Shown piece by piece: positions 6,539 to 14,104 of a stretch of DNA of 37,519 nt. A model generated the notes under the pieces. That model was not told where the DNA came from. It searched no databases and worked only from the letters and a program-made list of their open reading frames with translations. Positions within the stretch are counted from its first letter, which is position 1. Each line of letters opens with the position of its first letter. The DNA is from Acerihabitans arboris (GTDB lineage: Bacteria > Pseudomonadota > Gammaproteobacteria > Enterobacterales > Enterobacteriaceae). A program made the position numbers and the translations under genes. The stretch covers positions 1 through 37,519 of the forward strand of contig NZ_WUBS01000024.1 of NCBI RefSeq assembly GCF_010131535.1, in the 5' to 3' direction.

Positions 6539-7441
6539 TTGGAAGATAATAGATCGCTTAGAGAGCTACTGATGGAATTGTATCCTTCCTATAAAGTATC
6601 AGGTATTGCAAAACAGTCAGGACAAAGGGCTGTGTATTTTGGTGAGTTTTGCGATCAGACTGATTTTGAACCAAAAGGATGTGTTAACTGGGGACGCGTT
6701 GTCCTCAAAGTAACTGAAGCAACGTCGAAGTCAGCAATAGCATATTGGAGTCAGGAGGTTGAGCTTCTTTCACAGCTTAGTCATGACTCATATCCAAAAC
6801 ATTATTACCACGAAATTATCAAGGAAGATCCTCAGACTGAAACTCCTATTCATCCACAATTGTTAATTTCTTTCGAAGAATTTATAGAATCAAACCCCTT
6901 ATCCTTATATATGCAAGATTATGCAGATGAGGGAAAGTTAATTGGGCTGATTTGTGACTTAGTGAAGATTCTCTCTGTCATATGGGAGCATAAGAATAAA
7001 TTTGTACATAGAGATATAAAACCAGATAATATATTAGTTAGACCAGATGGTAAAATTGTTGTAATCGATTTGGGGATCTTAAGGCAAGAGGGGCAGCCTG
7101 GTGTAACAAATACAATGAATCCATATGGTCCATGTACTCCCTTGTATGCAAGCCCTGAACAATTGGTGAATGATAAAAGAAATATTTCCTTCAAAAGTGA
7201 TCTTTTCTCAATTGGAATATTGGCTTATCAGTTACTAACTAATCAACATCCTTTTATTAAAAATGTTGAAAATGTGGACTTTGACGAATTGATTGAAGGG
7301 ATATGTGAAAAGAAACAAATTTCATTAAAGGATATTGGGTATTCCTCTAAAATATCGGACATAATCGATAAGCTATTAATGAAAGAGCCTTACAGAAGAT
7401 ATAGATCTATTAATAAACTTTTGGAAGAATTGTCGGCATAA
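6539..7441 (+). CDS. Hanks-type serine/threonine protein kinase
   Basis: A 300-aa soluble kinase with nearly all landmarks of the fold: a Gly-poor nucleotide loop (SGQRAVYFG, about 27-35), the ATP-anchoring lysine in VLK (K57), a likely alpha-C glutamate in QEVELL, the catalytic loop HRDIKPDN (157-164), the metal-binding DLG (177-179) in place of DFG, ASPEQ (204-208) as the APE equivalent, and DLFSIGIL in the F helix. No transmembrane or PASTA segment is present. I chose TTG at 6539 because GGAGG (6530-6534) precedes it; a GTG at 6488 in the same frame has no such site, and ATG at 6572 is the other option. The next gene follows after 11 bp, so they are co-transcribed. With the phosphatase at 9420 it suggests reversible protein phosphorylation. 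The target is unknown. Confidence 0.9.
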   Translation: MEDNRSLRELLMELYPSYKVSGIAKQSGQRAVYFGEFCDQTDFEPKGCVNWGRVVLKVTEATSKSAIAYWSQEVELLSQLSHDSYPKHYYHEIIKEDPQTETPIHPQLLISFEEFIESNPLSLYMQDYADEGKLIGLICDLVKILSVIWEHKNKFVHRDIKPDNILVRPDGKIVVIDLGILRQEGQPGVTNTMNPYGPCTPLYASPEQLVNDKRNISFKSDLFSIGILAYQLLTNQHPFIKNVENVDFDELIEGICEKKQISLKDIGYSSKISDIIDKLLMKEPYRRYRSINKLLEELSA

Positions 7442-7452
7442 CAGGAGGAGGT

Positions 7453-8643
7453 ATGGTAAAAATATATCATCAGGCTGGACACAATACTGTATGGAATGTC
7501 AAATCCTTTAAAGAGGACGGAGTTGGTGACGGCATAATATTTAGTCCAGTCCATGAAGAATGTAGTAAGATAGAATCTAAAGATTTAAAAATTAGAACTA
7601 GTTCTTATTTTGATCCGCAGTTCTATCTTCCCTCTTCAGGAAAGAATAAGTTTAAATCTTATGATTTTTTTCCAAATACAATTTCCAAGTCAGGATTTAA
7701 AACAGTGGATTTTACATCCATTGCTATGGATGCTGCACGTGCTTGCGTTAGTTTCCAGGTTCGTAATAATTTCTCAGGTATAATAATTCCTGCGCGCTTT
7801 TTTGAACAAATGGAGCGTAATTATATTGAAAAACAAGACGAACATTATGTTGTTCCATTTTTACGCGCGATAGAAGAATCTGATGAAATATCAGAAAATA
7901 AGCCGATCTGGCTGACTTTGCCATTGACCTCACATATGGTAATGAGTGACTCATATAGAAAAGAGTTACTGAATTGGGTAACAAGCTATTCACAAATAAA
8001 TGGCGTTTATCTATTTTGTCAGTTTGAGAGAAATACGAAACAAATTACTGATTCATTATTTATAATTAACTATATGGAAATGATAAAAATATTACAAGAT
8101 GCTGATCTAGATATTATCGTTGGCTATTGTAATACAGAGGCTTTTCTATATTCTGCTCTTCCAAATATTGGTATAACGATCGGCACATTTGAAAATACGC
8201 GAATGTTTTCGCTTGATAAATTTGTTGTGACTGATGAGGAACGACGTGGACCTAAAGCAAGAATTTATTTACCCGGTTTGTTGAATTGGGTTGAGTTAGA
8301 CGTAGCCAAAATGATTAGAAACAGGGTTCCTGCCATATGGGATAAAATATACAAAGCAACGGATTATTCAGAGGAGGCTTTAGATTCACCTAAAACTCCG
8401 ACTTTTAACAGTCCTGGACTTTACTATCATTATTTTAAAATATTTAGTAAACAAATATCCCAAATATCTACCTTTAGCTCAATTAGAGAGCGATGTGATT
8501 TTATAGAAAAGCAGATCAAAGTGGCAATTGAGAACTATGAGGCTCTTAGAGCAAGGCGGACAGTTTTTGATACACATGGGGGACCGGATCATTTGTCCCC
8601 GTGGCTAAATGCGATTAATGAGATCTCGATCTCTCATCGTTAG
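7453..8643 (+). CDS. Uncharacterised 396-aa kinase-partner protein (possible alpha/beta barrel)
   Basis: It has a very strong ribosome-binding site (AGGAGGAGGT, 7443-7452) and lies 11 bp after the kinase, so it is surely made with it. The sequence alternates hydrophobic strands with helices, for example GDGIIFSPVH, FSGIIIPARFF, KPIWLTLPL, INGVYLFCQF, LDIIVGYCN and IGITIGTF, a rhythm that fits a TIM-like barrel. The reading that it resembles tRNA-guanine transglycosylase-type barrels was considered, but the zinc-binding cysteines of that family are missing. No catalytic residues can be named. It could be the kinase substrate, or an enzyme switched by phosphorylation. Its last 29 bp overlap the end of the convergent nuclease-like gene. 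Confidence 0.75.
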   Translation: MVKIYHQAGHNTVWNVKSFKEDGVGDGIIFSPVHEECSKIESKDLKIRTSSYFDPQFYLPSSGKNKFKSYDFFPNTISKSGFKTVDFTSIAMDAARACVSFQVRNNFSGIIIPARFFEQMERNYIEKQDEHYVVPFLRAIEESDEISENKPIWLTLPLTSHMVMSDSYRKELLNWVTSYSQINGVYLFCQFERNTKQITDSLFIINYMEMIKILQDADLDIIVGYCNTEAFLYSALPNIGITIGTFENTRMFSLDKFVVTDEERRGPKARIYLPGLLNWVELDVAKMIRNRVPAIWDKIYKATDYSEEALDSPKTPTFNSPGLYYHYFKIFSKQISQISTFSSIRERCDFIEKQIKVAIENYEALRARRTVFDTHGGPDHLSPWLNAINEISISHR

Positions 8644-9328
8644 TACATTTCTTTGCAATCAAAGCGTTAGCTTTCCAAAGAGCAATATCTGAATGATGTT
8701 GCTCTGGTTTTGGTTTATGATGGATACGAACTTCTCCAGACTTCGTCACGGATGCTAATCCTATATTAAAATCAATAAAGCTTTGAATGTTTTTAACTGC
8801 TGGGTTTTCGTTGACATAATCGAGTATTACCCAGCTTTCATTCGAAAATGTTTTATAACGGCAAGCCTGCCAAATCGCTCTTTTCCAGTTTTTTAATTTC
8901 GCTTCGAATGAAATTATGTGGTCAGAAATTAATGTTGGCTGAATGTTCTTTCTCCATGTGTCAACGGAAAATTGTTCACAATATCCAGCTTTGCTAAATT
9001 CTTTTAGCGCTTTTTGTGAACTATTTATTGATGAATTAGTCAGCTGTGAAAAATCTTTTGTAGAAAAAATTTTCCTGTATGTCAGTTTTCTTAATGAGTA
9101 AGCCCAATCCGGTGATATCAATGATAGATTAATATTATTATTTGTGATTCTCTTTGTCTTGAATAGAACTAAATCAGCGATGCCAAAATCACAATTTAAT
9201 TCTCTTTCGATGAGATGGGAATTGTTATAGTTTGATTTGAGGAACTGATGGAAAATATTCACAAGCTCTAACTCTAGAGAGAAATGCTCGGCTATTTTGG
9301 TGTGTAGTTTAGTATCAAGTGCTAACAT
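8615..9328 (-). CDS. PD-(D/E)XK nuclease-like protein with a possible winged-helix insert
   Basis: A 237-aa protein. The nuclease reading rests on DFGIADLVLF (D52), a strand ISFEAKLKNWKRAIWQA containing E142-x-K144, and Q154 followed by CRYK, the arrangement of the PD-(D/E)XK core and its following helix. Between D52 and E142 lies a segment (about 73-120) with the helix-helix-strand look of a winged helix (LTYRKIFSTKDFSQLTNSS, then KALKEFSKAGYCEQF). It is convergent with the kinase-partner gene, sharing 29 bp at the 3' ends, and divergent from the phosphatase gene 91 bp away. Its placement inside the kinase-phosphatase cluster suggests joint function, perhaps as the effector of a defence module. 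The fold is my inference from motifs only. Confidence 0.65.
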   Translation of the reverse strand: MLALDTKLHTKIAEHFSLELELVNIFHQFLKSNYNNSHLIERELNCDFGIADLVLFKTKRITNNNINLSLISPDWAYSLRKLTYRKIFSTKDFSQLTNSSINSSQKALKEFSKAGYCEQFSVDTWRKNIQPTLISDHIISFEAKLKNWKRAIWQACRYKTFSNESWVILDYVNENPAVKNIQSFIDFNIGLASVTKSGEVRIHHKPKPEQHHSDIALWKANALIAKKCTNDERSRSH

Positions 9329-9419
9329 TATAAATCTCTCTCATTTCCAACTATGTTTACTATCAATAGTAATATATACTATTGCAAAGGATAAATAAAG
9401 CTCTAAGTGAGGTGGAAAA

Positions 9420-10178
9420 TTGAATCGCATCACAAAAGAAAACAATAGTATGTTATTACATCTGTCATTGCCTATTAATTCAATAGGAAGAGACTTTTTT
9501 GTTGGTGATATTCATGGTGAATTGGATAATTTGAAACGCGCGTTATGTAAGTTGAAATTTGATTATGATAGGGATCGATTGATTTGCACCGGCGATCTTA
9601 TAGATCGGGGGCCAAAGTCATTTTCTGCATTATCATTACTTAATGAAAAATTTTTCTTTTCTGTTATTGGTAATCATGAAGAAATGTTATTGAGATCGTT
9701 CGATTCGAGAGCTAACCGAGAATTGTCATGGTATCCAAATGGCGGCGGTTGGTGGGAGAATTTGAACAATTATGAAAAAATTACCTGTCGTGATCTAATA
9801 GTGAATAATATGGCTTTGCTTATAACTGTACAATTTGAAAAATTTAGTGCAGGTGTTGTTCATGGCGATTTCCCTCTAGGTATGAATTGGAGTGATGCAA
9901 TAAGTAGTGTTCGTGATTCAAAAACTGACACACGTTATTTTTTATGGCAAAGGGACAGAATAAAAAATAAAATAGACGTTAGAGTTGAAGGTATTGATTA
10001 TATTTTTCTAGGGCACACCCCGATTAGTGGTCCATGTAAGTTGGGTAATTGTTATTTCATAGATACAGGTAGTGGTCATCAAAGTTCAAACTATATTTAT
10101 AATCCGTCACTGACTATTTGTTCGATAAATGACGGGGATGTTGTTTATTATAATTTTCCAATAAAAATAAAATTTTAA
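9420..10178 (+). CDS. PPP-family serine/threonine protein phosphatase
   Basis: A 252-aa metallophosphatase of the lambda phosphatase / PrpA-PrpB type. All metal-binding motifs are present: GDIHG (29-33), GDLIDRG (58-64), GNHE (84-87), H148 in VVHGD and H199 in FLGHTP. Enzymes of this type remove phosphate from Ser, Thr or Tyr using two metal ions, often Mn. The start is a TTG at 9420, supported by GAGGTG (9409-9414) five bases upstream; a downstream ATG (codon 11) would also keep every motif. It is divergent from the nuclease-like gene and shares the AT-rich composition of the kinase operon. It probably reverses the action of the kinase at 6539-7441. Confidence 0.92.
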   Translation: MNRITKENNSMLLHLSLPINSIGRDFFVGDIHGELDNLKRALCKLKFDYDRDRLICTGDLIDRGPKSFSALSLLNEKFFFSVIGNHEEMLLRSFDSRANRELSWYPNGGGWWENLNNYEKITCRDLIVNNMALLITVQFEKFSAGVVHGDFPLGMNWSDAISSVRDSKTDTRYFLWQRDRIKNKIDVRVEGIDYIFLGHTPISGPCKLGNCYFIDTGSGHQSSNYIYNPSLTICSINDGDVVYYNFPIKIKF

Positions 10179-10370
10179 TTGTTTCTGTGATGTCATTTCA
10201 CTGAAAAAAATTCTTAATGATGTCACTAATGCTTAATATGATATTTTATTGACTTAATAATTAAAGATGCAATTTATTGTCACGTCATGTTGAATTTATC
10301 ATGAAGTATCTAGCGACAATATACTGAAGTTAAGCATACAGGGGGATAGAATATGGTATCCCAACCCTTG

Positions 10371-10401
10371 TTTTCTCATATAACTGGCTTATATGAGAAA
10401 A
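10371..10401. other. Perfect 12-bp hairpin downstream of the phosphatase gene
   Basis: TTTTCTCATATA (10371-10382) pairs perfectly with TATATGAGAAAA (10390-10401) around ACTGGCT. It lies about 190 bp after the phosphatase stop. No T-run follows, so it is either a processed transcript end or a structural or protein-binding element. Confidence 0.5.
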
Positions 10402-10763
10402 TTGGGAACGGCAAGCATAGCGCGTCAGTCTTGATAGTGGATAGGTAGTACGCCCTTGTTGTCTTAAGAAAGCTCTTTGCACGACAGGATTTTAAGTTAA
10501 CGCACACGGGGGGTTACCTTTGTGATAGTGGCCTATCCTGTTTAGTCAGCAGCAGTGCAGGCCCGCTCCGGCGGTGATAACTTTTCTCCTTTTGTACTAA
10601 TTTGGTAACGATGATTATTTCCCACTACCGTCCGACCGGGCCGGATGACAATGTTCTTGCTGCATCCTCACAATGCATTTCTTTTCTTGGCTGGCGTGGA
10701 TTTTCACATGTTCCGCTACAGCACATCTCTCTCTACATTCTACGGCAGTTAGAGTTTTCATGA

Positions 10764-10814
10764 AGCAGCGGCGTCACTTTGCCCGCGACAGCGGGTGAAA
10801 GTGACGCCGCTGCT
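10764..10814. other. Long hairpin, perfect 17-bp stem with nested stem
   Basis: AGCAGCGGCGTCACTTT (10764-10780) pairs without mismatch with 10798-10814. Inside it CCCGC and GCGGG pair around GACA. The stem is GC-rich and the flanks are AT-rich. No T-run follows, which argues against an ordinary terminator. A 51-base cruciform of this quality in non-coding island DNA could be a recombination or origin site, a repeat-family member, or a structured RNA. Confidence 0.6.
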
Positions 10815-11076
10815 AGGTACCCTTTTCAGCTGCTTATTTAATAATCTGACCGGTTTATTGTGAATCTGACACAGCAATTTGTGCTATTTTCGTACCTGTA
10901 TGGATTTAATTTTGCAATGCCACTGATGTCCACCGAATTCTGCAGGTGTGTCTTGCTGTCCATAATTTTAGATTATTTAGCTAGTTACACCCTTTTCTCG
11001 CCGTTGACTTCCATTTCCCGCATTGCTATGTTTTCCCTGTCAGACGTCATCTGCGGATGACAATCCCAATGCTCCG

Positions 11077-11200
11077 GTAACCTGCAAGGAGCGCCTTTCG
11101 GTGGTTACACGCCCAATGTTTCCGCAGTCTGTAAGAAACGCCTTCGGGTGACTGCAATTCAGACCTCCATCGCCTTTAAGGAGGTGCCTTCGGGTGGCGG
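11077..11200 (+). ncRNA. Three tandem stem-loop units with covarying stems (candidate structured RNA)
   Basis: Units of about 32 nt start at 11077, 11124 and about 11170, spaced 45-47 bp. Each has an outer stem whose sequence differs but still pairs: GTAACC/GGTTAC, GCAGTC/GACTGC, CGCC/GGCG. Each has an inner stem AAGG/CCTT (AAG/CTT in unit 2) and a conserved right side, CCTTCGGGTG or close to it. Compensated changes in the outer stem across copies indicate selection for structure. The strand is chosen from the direction of the downstream genes; the DNA strand or the opposite RNA would fold equally. The region could be a leader, an attenuator or a protein-binding array for the integrase-like and RepA-like genes. 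I know of no named family. Confidence 0.5.
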
Positions 11201-11601
11201 ATCGTCTGTCCGCCCCGCCAGTCAGACAGCGCCGGTTGGTCACCACCAATGGCGTCGGGGTTCACCGGCCTCCTTGCTGCCGGACTTTTCACTCTCCGTT
11301 GGTTTCCCGTACGAGATACCTTCATCCTGCGCCTGAACAGCGGCTCCGTTGTCAGAGCGACTGGATTTTTTCATATTGGTACACCGCTTTATCCTTTTCC
11401 CGGGAAGACAGCCGCGACTGGCTAAATCGTCCGATTTCCATCTGCTTTATTTTTTCTTCACCCAACCGGTGTTGGCGACTTTCTTTATTCTTCCGCGTAT
11501 TGATTAAGCTCATTTTACAACGGGCACGGCACGCTCATTTTTCACTGCGCTTTTCATCCGGTACGCCGAGCTGAACAGCCGCTTACTTATCACCCATCAA
11601 C

Positions 11602-11644
11602 TAAGGAGGACTGAACCGATACCTGAGGCAGGCTTTCGAGCCTG
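11602..11644 (+). other. Orphan ribosome-binding site followed by a TTCG-loop hairpin
   Basis: TAAGGAGGA (11602-11610 region) is a near-perfect Shine-Dalgarno sequence, but no ATG, GTG or TTG lies at a usable distance. Thirteen to twenty bases further on, CAGGCT-TTCG-AGCCTG (11629-11644) forms a stable tetraloop hairpin. A frame beginning CTG at 11611 stays open for over 65 codons but looks non-coding. Possible readings are a decayed gene start, a leader peptide with an unusual start, or a regulatory leader of the gene at 11807. Confidence 0.35.
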
Positions 11645-11806
11645 AGGGGACATTCCTGCTCACGCAGGCGGTTGCACAGAGTGCATCACCGATATCCCGC
11701 CATACCTCATCCGCTGCCGCTCCGGCGCACGGGTACCGTTCAGCGCGACACATGATTTCACCTGTGTTGCGAGACAAACCACGCGCCGGAGACAGAGGAC
11801 CTCATC

Positions 11807-12682
11807 ATGTCAGCACTTGGACGTGAGATGCAAAAACTTGCCCAGCAGGGCGGAGGCAGTCACAAGACCGTCCATGATCGGCTACGCATTACTGAACGGC
11901 TGGGTAAGCACCTACTAGCGCTGAATATCCAGGTGCGGTCGGTAAAGCACTTGAAGAGTGGACATATTGAAGCCTATATGGCCGATCGGCTCAGCCAGGG
12001 CATTTCACCACGTACGCTGCAAAATGAAATGGCCGCTATTCGTACCGTCCTGCGTGAAGCCGGACGGCACACCCTCGTGCAGTCGGATCGTCTCAGTAAC
12101 CAGGCGCTTGGCCTAAGTGGTGCCAGCCGGGTCGGAACCCGCGCTGCCATTACGGCCGAGCACTATCAGCATGTCCTCAGCCAGTTTCAGCAAAAAGATG
12201 CCGGGCTGGCCGCCACCCTTGAGCTAGCCCGTCTGATGGGGCTGCGCTCGGAGGAGGCGGTTCGTTGCAGCCAGTCCCTGAAGACCTGGTCGCAGGCCCT
12301 GGGCCGTGGCGATGAGCGGCTGACCGTCGTGTTCGGCACCAAAGGCGGGCGGCCGCGCCAGACCCTGGTGCTGAACCGGGGAGCTGTCACGGATGCGGTA
12401 AACCGGGCGCTGAGTATTACCACAACCCATAACGGACATTTGATTGATAAACCCGATCTTCGCACCGCGATGAACCGCTGGCGCTCCCAAACCAGCCGTG
12501 CCGGACTCACCGGCCGATATTCCCCGCACAGCCTGCGTTATGCCTGGGCTCAGGAAGCCATGCAGCACTACCGGAACCAGGGGTTCAGCAGGAAGGAGGC
12601 CCGCGCTCTGGTTTCCACCGACCTGGGGCACGGCGATGGACGCGGCCGTTATATCGAGCGCGTCTATGGACGAGGGGATTAA
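11807..12682 (+). CDS. Integrase domain-containing protein (tyrosine recombinase fold)
   Basis: A 291-aa protein with an N-terminal SAM-like core-binding region (about 15-100) and a C-terminal catalytic domain. The full set of tyrosine-recombinase residues can be matched: R147 (LMGLRSEEA), K179 (FGTKGGRPR), H241-x-x-R244 (SPHSLRYAW), H275 (LGHGDG) and Y282 (RYIERVY). This type occurs as an accessory gene in integrative elements and plasmids and differs from the P4-like integrase at 15050. The ATG is preceded by GAGGA (11795-11799) at good distance. The RepA-like ATPase gene follows after 92 bp in the same direction, suggesting one operon for maintenance of an element. Whether it cuts DNA here is unknown. 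Confidence 0.82.
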   Translation: MSALGREMQKLAQQGGGSHKTVHDRLRITERLGKHLLALNIQVRSVKHLKSGHIEAYMADRLSQGISPRTLQNEMAAIRTVLREAGRHTLVQSDRLSNQALGLSGASRVGTRAAITAEHYQHVLSQFQQKDAGLAATLELARLMGLRSEEAVRCSQSLKTWSQALGRGDERLTVVFGTKGGRPRQTLVLNRGAVTDAVNRALSITTTHNGHLIDKPDLRTAMNRWRSQTSRAGLTGRYSPHSLRYAWAQEAMQHYRNQGFSRKEARALVSTDLGHGDGRGRYIERVYGRGD

Positions 12683-12774
12683 ACCATGCGTTTTGCACCT
12701 TGCGGCCATCTTGTGCAGCTCCCAGGCACCCATCACACCATCCCGTTTACCTTTCCTGTTATGGAGAGCCAGCC

Positions 12775-13860
12775 ATGAAACCCGGAATTATCCCTATTAA
12801 CCATCAACATCCCGCATTCACTACATCACTGCCCTTACGCCGGGGCTCGGATGGTTACGACACCCGGCAGGATTACCTGATTAAGGGCTATCTGCCCAGC
12901 CACTCGCTCAGCAGTATCTACGGCCCCAGCGGCTCGTATAAATCCTTTCTGGCGGTGTCTTGGGCCTGCCATATCGCCACCGGCAAGCCGTGGGCTGAAC
13001 GGCGGGTGAACCAGGGCGCGGTGATTTACGTGGTGGGTGAAGGCGGTATCGGTGTGCCGCGCCGTATCCGCGCCTGGGAACAGACGCTGAACGGCGGCAG
13101 TCCGGTTGATGCCTTGTTTCGGGTGGATTGCCCGGTATTCCCTGCCAGCCCGGAGAGCGTACAGCAGGTAATTCAGGCCGCCGCCGACGTTGAGCAGGAA
13201 ACCGGCATGCCGGTGCGCCTGATTATCCTCGATACGCTGGCCCGCTGCTTTGGCGGTTCGGATGAGAATGCGGCCAAAGATATGGGCGCGTTTATCCAGG
13301 GGTGTGACACCATCAAGGCGGTAACTCAAGCCTCGGTACTGATTGTCCATCATTCCGGCAAGGATCAGGAGCGGGGCGCCCGTGGCTCCAGCGCCTTTCA
13401 GGCGGCGCTGGATGCTGAGTTTAACGTCCGGCGCGAAGGCGATGGTAACGCCCTGGTGCTGAGTTGTACCAAGATGAAGGATGCTGAAGAGCCCTCCGCC
13501 GCAGCTTATGACCTGAACCCGGTGACGGTCTATGTCGATGAAGATGGCGAGCCGGTGGAGTCGTTGGTGTTATGTGACCGTCCAAGGGAAATTAATACCG
13601 TTGCCCAAACCGACCCGGCGCTGGCCGGTATACCTTATCTGACGGCTAATCATATTGCCCTCTGGCAGTGTATCCGTGGCCGCACCGTTAACGACGGCGT
13701 CTGCACCAAATCGCAGTTACGTCAGGACCTGCGGACCCTCGGCCTGAACGTCGACAAGAAGTTTACCCGCTGGCTGGATAAGCTGGTAAACGCCGGTCTG
13801 GTCACCGTCAGCGGTGAGACTGTGCTGCCCGCGATTCCGCTGGAGGAGAGGGGGGAATAG
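12775..13860 (+). CDS. RepA-like AAA ATPase / hexameric helicase family (AAA_25)
   Basis: A 361-aa RecA-fold ATPase. Walker A is GPSGSYKS (50-57), Walker B is LIILDT (149-154), and VLIVHHSGKDQERGARGSS is the typical downstream motif of plasmid and phage RepA/KaiC-like helicases that precedes the DNA-binding loops. The C-terminal 60 residues (CTKSQLRQDLRTLGLNVD, then KFTRWLDKLVNAGLV) look like a winged helix. I chose ATG 12775 over upstream frame extensions because GGAGAG (12763-12768) lies 6 nt before it. The likely role is replication or maintenance of the mobile element. A cluster of six TGGGGGA motifs starts 12 bases after its stop and may be its site of action. Confidence 0.85.
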   Translation: MKPGIIPINHQHPAFTTSLPLRRGSDGYDTRQDYLIKGYLPSHSLSSIYGPSGSYKSFLAVSWACHIATGKPWAERRVNQGAVIYVVGEGGIGVPRRIRAWEQTLNGGSPVDALFRVDCPVFPASPESVQQVIQAAADVEQETGMPVRLIILDTLARCFGGSDENAAKDMGAFIQGCDTIKAVTQASVLIVHHSGKDQERGARGSSAFQAALDAEFNVRREGDGNALVLSCTKMKDAEEPSAAAYDLNPVTVYVDEDGEPVESLVLCDRPREINTVAQTDPALAGIPYLTANHIALWQCIRGRTVNDGVCTKSQLRQDLRTLGLNVDKKFTRWLDKLVNAGLVTVSGETVLPAIPLEERGE

Positions 13861-13871
13861 CCGGGAGAGGG

Positions 13872-14039
13872 TGGGGGAATGGCATTGGCTAAGAGGGTAA
13901 TCCCCCACTTTTTATTTATATAGCAGTAATTATTGGGGGAAATGCGCCGAAGCCGCATTCTGCCTAGCCTGAGTGGCAATACCTGAAAAAAAGGTGGGGG
14001 AGGCTAGGTCAGAATAACAGTGGGGGAAATAATGGGGGA
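13872..14039. repeat. Six TGGGGGA motifs, iteron-like cluster
   Basis: TGGGGGA occurs at 13872-13878, 13934-13940, 13995-14001, 14021-14027 and 14033-14039, and inverted (TCCCCCA) at 13901-13907. Several are extended to GTGGGGGA. The stretch is non-coding, lies directly after the RepA-like gene, and includes AT-rich segments (TTTTTATTTATATAG at 13908-13922). This layout suggests an origin, or binding sites for an element-encoded protein. A coincidental run of G-tracts is less likely but possible. Confidence 0.55.
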
Positions 14040-14104
14040 TTTTCACAACAGACAGATGGCGTGATAAGTTGTACGAGCAGACGACGGAGTACCATTGCTT
14101 ACCA

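Larger units (their letters stand above)
10179..11806. other. 1.6-kb non-coding region rich in RNA-like structure
   Basis: No open frame here has both a ribosome-binding site and a recognisable product. Instead there are two long hairpins (10371-10401 and 10764-10814), three tandem stem-loop units (11077-11200), another hairpin (about 11230-11255; CGCC, TTGGT, ACCAA, GGCG) and a perfect but apparently unused ribosome-binding site near 11605. Composition shifts from AT-rich to GC-rich at about 11.04 kb, suggesting a junction between two blocks of island DNA. Confidence 0.5.

Noticed and set aside
7453..8643. Reading the 396-aa protein as a tRNA-guanine transglycosylase or DpdA-type DNA-modifying enzyme
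   Set aside because: The strand pattern could fit, but the zinc-binding Cys/His cluster and the conserved active-site strings of that family are absent.
10402..10763. Retron or tRNA-like RNA in the gene-free stretch
   Set aside because: No reverse transcriptase gene nearby, and no cloverleaf or msr/msd-like arrangement could be drawn.
11077..11200. CRISPR array
   Set aside because: Units vary in sequence, pair internally, have no constant repeat with unique spacers, and no cas genes are present.
10860..11574. Several 60-126-codon frames in the structured region
   Set aside because: They cross the stem-loop repeats, lack ribosome-binding sites, and give low-complexity products unlike known proteins.
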